Part shown: positions 10,204 through 20,275 of the stretch, in pieces
How the letters are laid out: each line of letters begins with the position of its first letter
Numbering within the stretch: the stretch's first letter is position 1
Source of the DNA: Richelia intracellularis HH01
Lineage (GTDB): Bacteria; Cyanobacteriota; Cyanobacteriia; Cyanobacteriales; Nostocaceae
Direction of reading: 5' to 3'
NCBI RefSeq assembly: GCF_000350105.1
Contig: NZ_CAIY01000029.1
Coordinates: 57,663 to 121,662, forward strand
Length of the DNA stretch: 64,000 nt
Made by a program: the position numbers and the translations under genes
The notes under the pieces: model-generated
Seen by the model: the letters and a program-made list of their open reading frames with translations, nothing else
Database searches by the model: none
Told to the model about the DNA's origin: nothing

Positions 10204-10621
10204 TTGCTTAAAACTATTGTCGTAGCTTTAGATGTTTCGGAACTTGCAGAGCAAGTGATACAAACCTTGCAAGACTTGGGTTTGATAGATCAAGGAAGGA
10301 TAATACTTTGTCATGTATTTCAAATACCAGATGTAGGAGGAGAAACTCCTGCTGATATACCCCATACAGGATCAGCAGAAATTTCTTATTTACAAGCAGA
10401 AAAGCTATTACAGTTTTTTCAAAAACAGTTAATCAATACAAAATTGGAATTAGTTATGGGTGATCCTTCAGAGGAAATTATTTGCCAATATTCACCAAGC
10501 TGACTTAATTGTGATTGGCAGTCGTGGCCTCACAGATATGAAGCGGATTATTCAAGGTTCTGTGAGTAGTCAAGTAGTTGAAGATGCCCATTGCTCGGTG
10601 CTTGTAGTTAAACCTAAATAG
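10204..10621 (+). pseudogene. Universal stress protein (UspA family), frameshifted
   Basis: The first frame, best started at TTG 10204 behind GGAGATAACAGGA, reads MLKTIVVALDVSELAEQVIQ, then GRIILCHVFQIPD, and ends after MGDPSEEII at a TGA at 10501. The second frame continues without a gap: HQADLIVIGSRGLTDMKRII followed by GSVSSQVVEDAHCSVLVVKP, ending at 10621. The join carries a net +1 (or -2) base change near 10480-10490. The GSRG(x)n GSVS nucleotide-binding motif of ATP-binding Usp proteins is therefore in the wrong frame. Either a real pseudogene or a sequencing error in one run; the decayed gene just upstream favours the first. Confidence 0.8.
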
Positions 10622-11017
10622 CTTACAAGATATATCAGAATAGATAAAAAAAGGAAATAGGAAATACATAATCATTAAACATAGGTCAAGTTTAAAAACT
10701 TGCCAGTAAGAGCTCTTAAACTTTATTAAATTGCACTGAGTCTCAGATAAAAGAGTAAACTAATTGGTTTTAAGTCATTTCTTAGGGGACCTTATCCCAT
10801 AAGCTGTAAATTGTCTAATTTTATCTAGACACTCAGCCAGCCAATTATCTAATAATATCTGATTTTTGTTACAAACAAATTGCTCAATTTTTAGTGTTAT
10901 CTATTTTCTCTTATTTACTAAAAATTATATTAACTAATGGAATGTGGTAGGTCGAGACAACTACCACATTAACCGCTGCGGATTCGATGATGTTTATAGA
11001 ATAAAATCGCACTCTTC
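10622..11017. other. Spacer between usp remnant and infB
   Basis: Convergent spacer. Apart from the hairpin at 10941-10970 it shows no gene or motif. Confidence 0.5.
10941..10970 (-). terminator. Possible terminator of the rimP-infB operon
   Basis: A 10-bp perfect stem, AATGTGGTAG (10941-10950) against CTACCACATT (10961-10970), with a 10-nt loop, lies 47 bp past the infB stop on the minus strand. The tail on that strand is T-containing but not a continuous U-tract, so termination efficiency is uncertain. Confidence 0.5.
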
Positions 11018-14000
11018 CTATTTAGCCACGGAGAGGGTACGACGCTGAGTTACCATCTGGAAGGCTTCAATCATATCTCCCTGTTCCCAATTAGTATATT
11101 TATCAATACCAACACCACATTCATAGCCGGCATTAACCTCTTTCACATCATCTTTTATACGTTTGAGGGAATCAAGAGCATTTTCGTGAATTAAAGCACC
11201 ATTTCGCATAATGCGAACTCTACAATTACGGAGCAACTTACCAGACTGCACATAACAACCAGCTACTGCACCCTTGCCAACTGCGAACACAGCTCTAACT
11301 TCAGCTTGACCCAAAGTTTCTTCTATCAATTCTGGCTCTAACAGACCTTCCAAAGCATCTTGTATGTCCTCCAGCAATTTATATATGATATTGTACTCAC
11401 GCACATCAACCCCAGCTTCGTCAGCAGCATGACGTGACCCACTTGCATAGGTAGTATTAAAACCAACAATTACTGCCCCACTAGCTGCTGCCAGGTCAAT
11501 ATCTGTCTGGGTAATTTCTCCAGCAGATGCCAATAATAGTCTAAGTTGTACTTCATTTTGTGGAATTTGTTTCAACGAACCCACAATAGCCTCAATAGAT
11601 CCCTGTACATCAGCTTTAAGAATTAAGTTAAGTTCTTTTAAATCTCCTTCTTGTGCCTGAGCAGAAATACTGGTTAAAGTAACCCTTCCACCTTGCAATA
11701 GGCGGGATAAACGCTGTTTCTCAGTACGCTGGGCAGCTAATGTTCTGCCTTCTTTCTCATTTTGGAATACATCAAATTCATCTCCAGCAGCAGGTACATC
11801 ACTCAAACCTAAAACCTCTACAGCAAAGGAGGGATAGGCTTTATCTACACGATAACCGTGATCATTTACCATAGCCCTGACTTTACCAAATACAGGTCCA
11901 GCTACTACTAGATCTCCCACACTTAAGGTTCCGTTTTGGATAAGTAGGGTTGCCACTGCTCCTTTAGCTTTATCTAGGTGGGCTTCAATCACAGTACCCT
12001 TGGCAGGACGATTGGGATTAGCGGAAAGTTCTTCTACCTCTGATACCAAAAGAAGCATTTCCAAAAGTGTATCTAGGTTTTCACCTTGAATTGCACTTAC
12101 TGGAACCATAATGGTTTCACCACCCCATTCTTCTGGGGTTAAGTTATATTTGGTTAGTTCTTGCTTAACTCGGTCTGGTTGTGCTTCCTCTTTATCAATC
12201 TTATTGATCGCAACCACAATGGGCACCTTTGCTGCTTGAGCATGACTAATAGCCTCAATAGTCTGTGGGCGTACACCATCATCAGCAGCAACTACCAAAA
12301 TAGCAATATCAGTTACCCGAGCTCCTCTAGCTCGCATTGCAGTAAAAGCTTCATGACCAGGAGTATCTAAAAATACTATTTGCTGGGTTTTGCCATTATT
12401 TTCAATGTCCACATGGTAAGCACCAATATGTTGAGTAATACCTCCGGCTTCCCCTGCAGCTACCTTGGTCTTGCGAATTGAGTCTAACAAAGTAGTTTTG
12501 CCATGATCTACATGGCCCATAATAGTAACTACGGGAGGACGACGCTGAAGATTTTCTAAATCAGTCACATCCAGCATCTCAGTTACTTTACGGGCTTCTG
12601 CTTCTGGCTCTCTAATTTCAACTTCAATTTCAAGTTCGTTCGCAACCAGAGTAATAGTAGGTATATCCAAATTTTGGGTAATACTTACTGCCATTCCTTT
12701 CAAGAAAAGAATTTTAACAATCTCTGTATCTGCAACAGCCAAAGCGCCAGCAAGTTCTTGGACCGTCATCGTACTGGTGATAGTCAGGCTAGTTGGGCGT
12801 TCTAACTTTATTTCTAATTCCTTACGACCTTTTACCTCTCGTGGAGTACTAGATTTTTTACCTCTAGTTAATGGTGCTGCTGCATGAGATTTGGCTGTAT
12901 TAGGCTGAGACTGCTTCAGAGATTTTGGTTTAGGAGGTCTAACAATAGCATTGCTAACTTGTATGGTGTCATCCCCATCTAGGTCCTCACCATCTAGTAA
13001 ATCATCTTCAAAATCATCTTCAACTATCGGTTTACTTCGTTTTCCTTTACTACTGCTACCCTTACCAGGCCGAATAGACTCCTTGATCTCTTCAACTTCT
13101 TCAGATTTATGGCGTTTTTTATTAACCTTGTTCAAACGAGGAGGAGTTGGCCGTTTAAGCTCGAGAACATCAGATTCTCCTACAACATCACTATCATCAG
13201 TGTCCTGATCTTCTGTCTTAGTAGAAACCGATTTTTGTGGTCCTGTGATTAGAACTGGAACGGGTGTACTTACTTCTGAGGGTACAGAACGGGAGGGTCT
13301 TATTTTTACTGGTTCTAAGCCAGATTTTGTACCTTTAGATTCAGGTTTGACAGATAATGCCGGGCGTGAAGATTTTTGTGCTGGTGTTACCGAAATATCC
13401 TCATGATTTGCCTCAGACTTGCTTTGTATCTTTGATTGATCACGATTACGCTTAAGAACTGGGCGTTCACTCAGATTTCCTTGACCGGACTTGCCTGGTT
13501 TCTGAGAAGAAGGCCTGCTTGGAGGAGATACTAATTGTTGTTTTTTTGGCTTTTCTAATTTGCCTTTAGAGTTATTTATTTCTTGATTTGCATATTTTTT
13601 TTCCTGAGTAAGATTTTTCTTCTCTTCACTCACAGTATCTGGCTGAGAATCTTGAGAATTTTCCCTAGATATTGGTCGGGTTGGTGCCGTTGGCTTCATG
13701 GATGGGGCTGGTGGCGCAAAGGGTTTGGGTGGAGAAGGATGAGAAGCTTCAGAAGACAAAAACTGTTTGTTAATGGTAGCTTCTGGGGCTGGGTTTATAG
13801 AATCTTTCAATTGAATTTTGGGGGGCCTACGAATTTCCAAAATTTTTTGTTTGTTAGCGTCAACTTGATTAGGTGAACTGGCTGAGTCGTCGGAATAATT
13901 GATTTGGGATGTGCGATCCTGTTTTGGCATTACATTTGTTGTTATTGCCACTTTCATCGCAGCCGTCCTAATTCGTTCCGCATCTAACTCTGTAATTGTA

Positions 14001-14113
14001 CTACTATGGCTTTTAACTGCAATGCTGAGCTGGTCGCAAATTGCTAATAGCTCCTTATTATCCAAATTCAATTCCTTTGATAATTCGTAAATTCTAACTT
14101 TGCCGTTGTTCAT
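11018..14113 (-). CDS. infB: Translation initiation factor IF-2
   Basis: GTPase that places initiator tRNA on the 30S subunit and promotes 50S joining. I start it at ATG 14113 ([19 protein letters not shown]), behind AAAAGGGAAGAG, giving 1031 residues; a TTG six codons upstream is less likely. The order is an IF2N domain (1-55), a long lysine/proline/serine-rich linker (about 60-430), a second IF2N domain (about 445-500), and the G domain with [13 protein letters not shown] near residue 533, DTPGHEAF and NKID. Domains II-IV follow, with [13 protein letters not shown] and [17 protein letters not shown] near the C-terminus. It is the last gene of rimP-nusA-ylxR-infB. Confidence 0.97.
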   Translation of the reverse strand: MNNGKVRIYELSKELNLDNKELLAICDQLSIAVKSHSSTITELDAERIRTAAMKVAITTNVMPKQDRTSQINYSDDSASSPNQVDANKQKILEIRRPPKIQLKDSINPAPEATINKQFLSSEASHPSPPKPFAPPAPSMKPTAPTRPISRENSQDSQPDTVSEEKKNLTQEKKYANQEINNSKGKLEKPKKQQLVSPPSRPSSQKPGKSGQGNLSERPVLKRNRDQSKIQSKSEANHEDISVTPAQKSSRPALSVKPESKGTKSGLEPVKIRPSRSVPSEVSTPVPVLITGPQKSVSTKTEDQDTDDSDVVGESDVLELKRPTPPRLNKVNKKRHKSEEVEEIKESIRPGKGSSSKGKRSKPIVEDDFEDDLLDGEDLDGDDTIQVSNAIVRPPKPKSLKQSQPNTAKSHAAAPLTRGKKSSTPREVKGRKELEIKLERPTSLTITSTMTVQELAGALAVADTEIVKILFLKGMAVSITQNLDIPTITLVANELEIEVEIREPEAEARKVTEMLDVTDLENLQRRPPVVTIMGHVDHGKTTLLDSIRKTKVAAGEAGGITQHIGAYHVDIENNGKTQQIVFLDTPGHEAFTAMRARGARVTDIAILVVAADDGVRPQTIEAISHAQAAKVPIVVAINKIDKEEAQPDRVKQELTKYNLTPEEWGGETIMVPVSAIQGENLDTLLEMLLLVSEVEELSANPNRPAKGTVIEAHLDKAKGAVATLLIQNGTLSVGDLVVAGPVFGKVRAMVNDHGYRVDKAYPSFAVEVLGLSDVPAAGDEFDVFQNEKEGRTLAAQRTEKQRLSRLLQGGRVTLTSISAQAQEGDLKELNLILKADVQGSIEAIVGSLKQIPQNEVQLRLLLASAGEITQTDIDLAAASGAVIVGFNTTYASGSRHAADEAGVDVREYNIIYKLLEDIQDALEGLLEPELIEETLGQAEVRAVFAVGKGAVAGCYVQSGKLLRNCRVRIMRNGALIHENALDSLKRIKDDVKEVNAGYECGVGIDKYTNWEQGDMIEAFQMVTQRRTLSVAK

Positions 14114-14529
14114 CCACTCTTCCCTTTTCAAATAACAGTAGTTTTAGCGGATGGTTGCCCGCCGTTGCGACACCTTCATCCTACGATTACTGTTTTTGGT
14201 TGCCGTTGTTTGTGTTGACGGTGCCTCCAATCAGGAAAGAGAGATGTTTCGGTCTATTGTTGGCATCTCCACCGATAATGATGACTGATGCTAAAGTGCG
14301 CACGGGCGCTACCAATTTGCTGTTTTGTAATTATTAATTTTGCTTTTTTGGATTGTGAGTCTTCCACAAGTCCATTTATTAAATCCTGTTTTGGAAGTTT
14401 TAGTTTGCCCCTTTGGATGTTGGACATTTTTTATTTATGCCACTCTTTTTACTATTTTGGCATTTACATTTACTTTAGTGATTACAGTACTGGTTGTTCG
14501 AGAAGGTTATCTAACTTTCAAAACGGTTT
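14114..14529 (-). promoter_or_regulatory. infB leader / ylxR-infB spacer
   Basis: About 415 bp between ylxR and infB, markedly richer in G+C than other spacers. On the minus strand the motif CAACGGC occurs three times (plus-strand GCCGTTG at 14102, 14161 and 14202). The decamer TGCCGTTGTT is repeated exactly 100 bp apart (14101 and 14201), the proximal copy covering codons 2-4 of infB. A GGATG/CATCC-closed hairpin is possible just ahead of the gene. It may be a structured 5' leader; it could also be the remnant of a small gene. No reading frame on the minus strand is convincing. Confidence 0.35.
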
Positions 14530-14799
14530 TTACGATGATGTATCATCTCCCGTTTGGATTAGACGTTGCCATAACAACTGGTACAACGCTTTTGGTACCA
14601 ATGTATTTAGTGACCGTCCTAGTCGGTTTTTTTTCTGAGCTACAGATAGACAATTAGATGTCGGGCAAATATAAGCAGAACGCCCCATACCCTCATCTAA
14701 TTGTACCTGTCTAGAGGGAAACACGCGGATAACCCGCCAAAATTCCTGTTTCAGTCCTATTTTACGGCAACTAATACAACGACGATAATTTGCTTTCAT
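14530..14799 (-). CDS. ylxR: YlxR/DUF448 RNA-binding protein
   Basis: An 89-residue protein with the YlxR signature: MKANYRRCISCRKIGLKQEF at the N-terminus (RRCISCRK holds the CxxC-type pair), then RVIRVFPSRQVQLDEG, GRSAYICPTSNCLSVAQKKN and GRSLNTLVP. The family sits between nusA and infB in most bacteria and is thought to bind RNA or act as a nucleoid/transcription regulator; its exact role is not settled. The gene begins 78 bp downstream of nusA, so co-transcription is expected. Confidence 0.93.
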   Translation of the reverse strand: MKANYRRCISCRKIGLKQEFWRVIRVFPSRQVQLDEGMGRSAYICPTSNCLSVAQKKNRLGRSLNTLVPKALYQLLWQRLIQTGDDTSS

Positions 14800-14877
14800 T
14801 ATCCCAAACTATAATTACCTAGTCGAAGCTAGTAGGTAATAAGAATAACCTAATATTACCCAATTAATATTATGTAA

Positions 14878-16221
14878 TTAATCCCCATTTTTTGCCTCAT
14901 CATGATCATTTGTTTCTTTTAAAACTTCTTCAATCACTATTTTCTCAGTATCCATGTGCATCTCTATTGTATCTTCTTGTGGCTCTGGTTTAAGGTTTTC
15001 ATCTGTAGCTTCTACCTCCAAATCTTCCTCTTCTTGGTCTGTATGATATTGTGCTCTAGCTTCAGCAAATTTTTCATCTTCTCCAGCATGACTATACTTG
15101 GCTTTATCCTTAATATCTATTTTCCAGCCAGTAAGTTTTGCTGCCAGGCGAACATTTTGTCCTTCTTTCCCAATGGCTAAACTTAGTTGGTCTTCTGCTA
15201 CTAAAACGTGAGTTTGCCTAGTTTCCGGATCCATCAGACGTACTTCATCTACTCGTGCTGGACTTAAGGCATTAGCAATATATGTTGCTGGATCTGGAGA
15301 CCAACGGATTACATCTATTTTTTCTCCTCTTAATTCATTCACCACCACTTGAATCCGCGATCCCCGAGCTCCAATACAAGCTCCTACAGGGTCTACATCC
15401 CGGTCTAATGTATCAACTGCAATTTTAGTTCTAGGACCAACATGACGAGAAGGAGGATTTGCCTCCCTAGCTACAGCAACAATTCTAACGACCTCATCCT
15501 CAATTTCTGGAACTTCATTGGCAAATAAATAAACTACTAACCCAGCGTCAGCCCTAGACATCAAAAGTTGAGGTCCCCGTTGTTGAACTTGGGAAACTTT
15601 TTTCAAATAGGCTTTGAATCCTGAATTTACCCGATAATTATCATTAGGTAGTTGTTCCCGTTTGGGTAATTCAGCTTCTACCTCTGGCTGACCAAAACTG
15701 CTGGTAACTGCCAAAATTATGGATTGTCTTTCAAAGCGCAAAACTCTTGCATTTAATACAGTACTTTCCAATTCCTGGAACTCTTCTTGCACCATTTGGC
15801 GCTGTTGATCCCGAAGCTTTTGTGCTAGAACCTGCTTAGTTTGCATTGCTGCCATACGACCAAAATCTTTCTGTCCAGGAGTCACATCTAGTACAACAGA
15901 GTCACCCAATTGTGCTTCAGGAGCTACTTCTTGAACTTCTTGTAAAGAAATTTGGTGATCAGAGTTTTCTACTTCTTTAATAATTGTTTTAGTTGAAAGA
16001 ACTCTAAAACCCTCCTCTTCAATATCCAACTCTACTTCAAAATTATCAAAGTATTCTTCATCAAAATGATTACGTTCTAAGTTCTGGGCACGACGGTATC
16101 GTTCATATCCTTTGAGCAATGCCTCTCTAAGTGCAGATTGTACTGCCAGACGAGGCAAATTGCGTTCGCGGCCAATACTTTCTATCAGTTCCTTCAATCC
16201 TGGTAAATTTACCATTGACAT
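14878..16221 (-). CDS. nusA: Transcription termination/antitermination factor NusA
   Basis: Binds RNA polymerase and nascent RNA and controls pausing, termination and antitermination. At 447 residues it has the N-terminal RNAP-binding domain (about 1-130, starting [19 protein letters not shown]), an S1 domain (about 135-210) and two KH domains with [15 protein letters not shown] and [19 protein letters not shown] near 280 and 350. The C-terminus is an acidic, low-complexity tail ([19 protein letters not shown]). It has no E. coli-type acidic repeats, as in other cyanobacteria. The start is preceded by GGGAG at suitable spacing. Confidence 0.96.
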   Translation of the reverse strand: MSMVNLPGLKELIESIGRERNLPRLAVQSALREALLKGYERYRRAQNLERNHFDEEYFDNFEVELDIEEEGFRVLSTKTIIKEVENSDHQISLQEVQEVAPEAQLGDSVVLDVTPGQKDFGRMAAMQTKQVLAQKLRDQQRQMVQEEFQELESTVLNARVLRFERQSIILAVTSSFGQPEVEAELPKREQLPNDNYRVNSGFKAYLKKVSQVQQRGPQLLMSRADAGLVVYLFANEVPEIEDEVVRIVAVAREANPPSRHVGPRTKIAVDTLDRDVDPVGACIGARGSRIQVVVNELRGEKIDVIRWSPDPATYIANALSPARVDEVRLMDPETRQTHVLVAEDQLSLAIGKEGQNVRLAAKLTGWKIDIKDKAKYSHAGEDEKFAEARAQYHTDQEEEDLEVEATDENLKPEPQEDTIEMHMDTEKIVIEEVLKETNDHDEAKNGD

Positions 16222-16796
16222 AAAATCAGCTCCCTAAATTTTTCCATAAGCACTTAATTGTTATTGATTATTTGGTCTTGTTTGTGTATAAATTTCTGCA
16301 TGCAACCCATAATCATTAATTTACTAATGAGATAACCCCATGAATTCATTCATATTAGGGAAATATACGGTAATCCACCAAATTTTACATCCCGCCCACT
16401 CACAATTTTTTATCACTTGGGTATTCTGAAAGATTTTATTCTCAATGGCCAAATTCCTTCTTTCCTAATAGTTAAGAGCCAAAGCTTCATGTATTTCGGC
16501 TCATCAAAACACTATGTATAAACTTGTACTTGTTATCTATTCTCCTAGGTTTTACTGCTTTAATGCCTTTAGTGAAGGAGATAACAACCTTAGGAGGCTA
16601 GGGGCAATCATTTCTCCGTTCTTGTCTCCTATATGGTGAATGCTAATATACATTCTTAAGTAATCAAAATAATAATGTATTAGGATATTATCTCCAGATC
16701 ATGAATTTTACTTTGGGCAACAAACTTGCTACCTGATTATTGTGTTGGCGTTGGGAACATATATATCGGGTAATTCTTGTATATGAATTATATGAA
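16222..16796. other. rimP-nusA spacer, 575 bp
   Basis: Long for an operon-internal gap. It contains only weak hairpins such as GAGCC/GGCTC around 16475-16505 and no open frame. A separate nusA promoter could lie here but is not identifiable by eye. Confidence 0.45.
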
Positions 16797-17258
16797 TTAA
16801 CTGCCTTTGCCTAGCAGCACCATGGAAACTTTAGAACGAGGAATACTGACCATACGACCTTTTTGATTTAAGTAGATGGTCTCATTGTCTCTACTGATTA
16901 ATGTACCTATCCACTCTTGTTGCCCTTTAAAGGCTGGGGAAGTAGAGACAATTATCGTAAACCCTTTAAAGCAAATAAATTCCCTATCTGTTGTTAAGTA
17001 TCTAGAAATACCAGGACTAGATATTTCCAAAGTGTAGGCCTCTGGAATGAACTCCGCCGCGTCTAAGTAGGCTTCTAAAGCATGACTTATACGTTCGCAA
17101 TCATCTAAACCAGTTTCTTGATAAGGATTACGGATATCTACCCGTAACACGGGTGGGTATTGGTTAGTATGGAACACCACACCGACCAAATCCAACCCCA
17201 GGTCTGCCACCACCGGTTTTGCCAAATCAATAATTTTCGGAACTAAGGGATGAGTCAT
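16797..17258 (-). CDS. rimP: Ribosome maturation factor RimP
   Basis: Needed for 30S subunit maturation. I place the start at ATG 17258 ([20 protein letters not shown]), giving 153 residues, the normal family length. The frame stays open for 46 more codons upstream, but that stretch covers the leader hairpins and does not look like RimP. Visible features are [49 protein letters not shown] (the conserved LEVSSPGLDRPL-type motif) and FKGFTIIV. It heads rimP-nusA-ylxR-infB. Confidence 0.95.
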   Translation of the reverse strand: MTHPLVPKIIDLAKPVVADLGLDLVGVVFHTNQYPPVLRVDIRNPYQETGLDDCERISHALEAYLDAAEFIPEAYTLEISSPGISRYLTTDREFICFKGFTIIVSTSPAFKGQQEWIGTLISRDNETIYLNQKGRMVSIPRSKVSMVLLGKGS

Positions 17259-17272
17259 GCAAAAATTCCAAT

Positions 17273-17353
17273 AAAAAAAGTGGGTCCCGACCCACTTCTT
17301 GTAATAGGGATATCTTCCAAGAAGCATTTTTAACGAATTGCCACTAATTCGTT
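17273..17353 (-). promoter_or_regulatory. rimP leader with terminator-like hairpin (putative attenuator)
   Basis: Read on the minus strand toward rimP: a first stem AACGAATT/AATTCGTT (plus-strand 17332-17353); then CTTCTTG, which can pair with CAAGAAG (plus-strand 17318-17324 with 17295-17301); then a GC-rich stem AAGTGGGTC/GACCCACTT (plus-strand arms 17278-17286 and 17289-17297) merging into seven T residues at 17273-17279. The T-tract ends about 15 nt before the rimP ATG. The alternative CTTCTTG stem shares three bases with the terminator stem, so the two may compete. Premature terminators before rimP are known from other bacteria (the Rfam rimP leader). Regulation here is inferred. Confidence 0.65.
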
Positions 17354-17516
17354 TATAAAATGAGTGTAGCGCATTTTTTCTGGGACGATGAGACAAAAAT
17401 AATATTAACTATCATCCAAAATTATACGGCCCTCAGATTATACATATTTATGGGTTAGGAGTAGGGACAGAAAAAGCAGGAAAATATTAACATTTAAGTT
17501 AAAATCTAAAATCTAT

Positions 17517-18713
17517 ATGACTGAAAAACAACCTATAGTACTTATTCTCGGTGGAGGCTTCGGTGGACTCTACACTGCTTTAAGACTAAGCCAGTTACCA
17601 TGGGACAATTCACCCAAGCCAAAAATTACAGTTGTAGACCGCAATGATCGTTTTGTCTTCTATCCTTTACTTTACGAATTACTCACTGGAGAGTTGCAAA
17701 CTTGGGAAATAGCGCCTCCCTTTGTAGAATTACTTCAAAACACTGGGATAATGTTCCATCAAGGGGTCGTATCAAATATCAACTTACAAGAAAAAAGAGT
17801 AAGATTCCAAGACAATTTAGAGATTAGTTGTGACCGCTTAGTTTTAGCCCTGGGTGGAGAAACTCCAACTAAATCCACTCCTGGAGTTGCTTCTCATGCC
17901 TACACCTTCCGTACAATACATGATGTTTGCCAATTAGAAAAACAACTACAGCTCTTAAAAGAATCTAATACTGGGAAAATACGAGTAGTGATTGTTGGTG
18001 GAGGTTATAGTGGTGTAGAACTAGCCTGTAAATTAGCTGATAGGCTTGGTGACCGCGGTAGATTACGACTTGTTGAAATCAGTGACTTTATCCTATGTAA
18101 TTCTCCAGATTATAATCGCAAAGCTGCAACTAGAGCTTTAGATGCTAGAAGAGTATTCATTGATTTCAATACAAAGGTCAAAGCTATAGCACAGGGTTCT
18201 ATAACTTTAGAATATAAAGGAACTACGGATACAATTCCTGTAGATTTAGTAATTTGGACAATCGGAAATGAGGTAAGCCCAGTTATTCAAAGTTTAGATT
18301 GTCATAAAAACCAACAGGGACAAAAAATAGTGGTTTTTCCCACCTTGCAACTTGTAGAACACCCACATATTTTTGCGTTGGGAGACATCGCTGAATTTAT
18401 TAACACTAAAGGTAAGGAATTTCCAGCTACAGCACAGGTTGCTTTTCAACAATCTGACTATGTTGCCTGGAATATCTGGGCGACTCTAACCAATCGACCT
18501 TTACTCCCCTTCCAATATCAAAATCTAGGAGAGATGATGACATTAGGAGTTAATAATGCAACGCTTACAGGCTTAGGTTTGAATTTACAAGGACCATTAG
18601 CATCATTTTTCCGTAGTCTTGTATACTTGTACAGGATGCCCACCTTAGAACATAAGTTGAGAGTTGGGGTTAATTGGCTAACACGCCCAGTGATAGATAT
18701 CCTGCAAAGATAA
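17517..18713 (+). CDS. ndb: Type II NAD(P)H dehydrogenase (NDH-2)
   Basis: Single-subunit, non-proton-pumping flavoprotein that passes electrons from NAD(P)H to quinone at the membrane surface. The 398 residues show the FAD-binding GGGFGG near residue 12, VVDRNDRFVFYPLLYELLTG (substrate-side motif), LVLALGGETP, a second dinucleotide fold VVIVGGGYSGVELA near 160, and HIFALGDIAEF, the ATG/GD motif for FAD near 290. No N-terminal signal or helix is present. It is divergent from rimP. Cyanobacteria have several paralogues (NdbA, NdbB, NdbC); I cannot decide which this is. Its redox role is likely regulatory in the thylakoid or plasma membrane. Confidence 0.92.
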   Translation: MTEKQPIVLILGGGFGGLYTALRLSQLPWDNSPKPKITVVDRNDRFVFYPLLYELLTGELQTWEIAPPFVELLQNTGIMFHQGVVSNINLQEKRVRFQDNLEISCDRLVLALGGETPTKSTPGVASHAYTFRTIHDVCQLEKQLQLLKESNTGKIRVVIVGGGYSGVELACKLADRLGDRGRLRLVEISDFILCNSPDYNRKAATRALDARRVFIDFNTKVKAIAQGSITLEYKGTTDTIPVDLVIWTIGNEVSPVIQSLDCHKNQQGQKIVVFPTLQLVEHPHIFALGDIAEFINTKGKEFPATAQVAFQQSDYVAWNIWATLTNRPLLPFQYQNLGEMMTLGVNNATLTGLGLNLQGPLASFFRSLVYLYRMPTLEHKLRVGVNWLTRPVIDILQR

Positions 18714-19321
18714 GGTGAGGAATCAATAAATTAATCGAAAAATGAAAGAGAATGATCAACTGATCAGCAGATGAGAAAAAACAAAGAATTAAGTGAGGAA
18801 TGACCAAGAGTGAGTAGTGCAGTTAATTAATTATCCCCGAATTAGAAAAGAAAAACCCTGGTAATTGATTCAGCAACTTTGTTATGAGCTATAAGCAGAA
18901 AATATACCCTTGTTTCACCCAACATGATTTTTGAGCAAGACATAAACTTAAGTAGTATTATTCCTAGAATAAATTGCTTTTAATTCTGTTTTAATCTGAA
19001 TTACAAACAAACTAATATTAGCCAGGGATTTCAATTGATAGGGGCAGTACTTGATCTGATGATTGGAAAGTATCATAGGGATTTAAGATTATATTTTTAT
19101 CGAATAAAGATCGAACCTACAACACAAATAAAATTACACGGAAAATTTAATTAAGCACTTTTCTAAAATGTAAAGACTTGTGACCAATTAAGGTAAGTAT
19201 TCCCATTCAGACTCTTATAGACTAATAAAAACAAAAATAATGGTTATTCTATTATTAAGCAGTAATAGACTTATCAGAAATTTGTGCTCTACTGGATCAA
19301 TACAAGGGCAAAAATTAAACA

Positions 19322-19370
19322 TACATCAATAGAATATTGCAAAGCAGACTTGCAATATTCTATTGATGTA
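19322..19370. repeat. 21-bp perfect inverted repeat, 7-nt loop
   Basis: The arms 19322-19342 and 19350-19370 are exact reverse complements around AGCAGAC. No U-tract follows on either strand. A second 21-bp hairpin of different sequence starts 13 bp further on. Confidence 0.88.
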
Positions 19371-19383
19371 AATCTGGGTTTTC

Positions 19384-19435
19384 TTGGTTGATAAACACGT
19401 AATGAAAAATATTCCATTACGTGTTTATCAACCAA
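19384..19435. repeat. 21-bp perfect inverted repeat, 10-nt loop
   Basis: The arms 19384-19404 and 19415-19435 are exact reverse complements around AAAAATATTC. The sequence is unrelated to the neighbouring hairpin at 19322-19370. As RNA this would form a very stable stem; transcription from ndb could reach it. Confidence 0.88.
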
Positions 19436-19939
19436 AAGTAAGTTAATTCACCGAAGAATCAAAATAGAAGTTTGCGTTTATTTAGGTAAGTTTGTCAAAA
19501 AGCTTTTTCTGTAGGGTAAAATACTATAGTTTAGCAGGGGCTCAATAACAATCAAGTATAAATATTTCATAATGAAGTTTGCTTCATAAACAAATGGGAT
19601 TCAAGGATTTCAAATTAAAATCTGAGTTATCAATCAATGAATTTGTTATTTACTTCGAGTATTTATAGCCAGATATTGTTTCTAAATTTATTACTAACCA
19701 AACTTCATTTCAAAGAATTAATATTAAATTCGCATGAAGTTTAGGGTAGGTAAAAACAAGAAGTATTTGATTCATAGTCCTTGTAATTACCTCCCAGACC
19801 CCTTTTACTTTTGCATCAACTTGGATAGTTTTTATGAGTTAATCCATTCCCATGTAATGTATTGGAAGTTAAGGGGACCTGAGAAATATCGGCTTTAGTA
19901 TGTTTTTTATTAGAAACAGACTAAAAGCAAAAAATTGCA

Positions 19940-20275
19940 TCAATCCTCATCAAGCATAGGAAACATTTCCTCAATAGTCCATAATTCATCTTTGTTCTCA
20001 ATGAACCATACCCTAGTTTCTAGTGACATTTTTCCCCAAATAATTTCTGGTGGAACGTGAGGGGAGGAATATTGATATTCCTTTCCTAGGGCTTTTAAAT
20101 TTTCCAGGACATCATTAGGAATACCTATTATTTCCCAATTAACATCTGCATAAACCCTAGAAATACCTTTAGATGGTAGGAATATAAGTTGGCATGCTCT
20201 GATCAAATCAGCAAAATGGACTTCTCTGACTTGGTAAAATTGCACTGGGGTGTCGGATTTCTTTTCTGCGGACAT
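19940..20275 (-). CDS. Conserved-looking hypothetical protein, 111 aa
   Basis: I do not recognise a named family. The protein is soluble and mildly acidic, with no signal peptide or membrane helix. It starts MSAEKKSDTPVQFYQVREVH and contains ADLIRACQLIFLPSKGISRV, VNWEIIGIPNDVLENLKALG and the aromatic/acidic tail TRVWFIENKDELWTIEEMFP. Composition and codon use look like those of the real genes nearby, and it is the only long open frame in a 3-kb stretch, so it is very probably a real gene. Function is unknown. Confidence 0.7.
   Translation of the reverse strand: MSAEKKSDTPVQFYQVREVHFADLIRACQLIFLPSKGISRVYADVNWEIIGIPNDVLENLKALGKEYQYSSPHVPPEIIWGKMSLETRVWFIENKDELWTIEEMFPMLDED

Larger units (their letters stand above)
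18714..19939. other. Convergent spacer, 1.2 kb, with two long hairpins
   Basis: Between ndb and the convergent gene at 19940. No reading frame or RNA gene seen. The notable content is the pair of long inverted repeats at 19322-19370 and 19384-19435. Confidence 0.55.

Noticed and set aside
14155..14657. Three overlapping plus-strand frames opposite the infB leader and ylxR, some with hydrophobic stretches
   Set aside because: They overlap the well-supported ylxR on the other strand, and the hydrophobicity follows from its antisense codons.
17259..17396. 46-codon upstream extension of rimP
   Set aside because: It runs through the leader hairpins and U-tract, and normal RimP proteins begin at the MTHPLVP site.
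19100..19135. GATCGAACCTAC, resembling a tRNA T-loop on the minus strand
   Set aside because: No acceptor stem, anticodon arm or D arm can be built around it.
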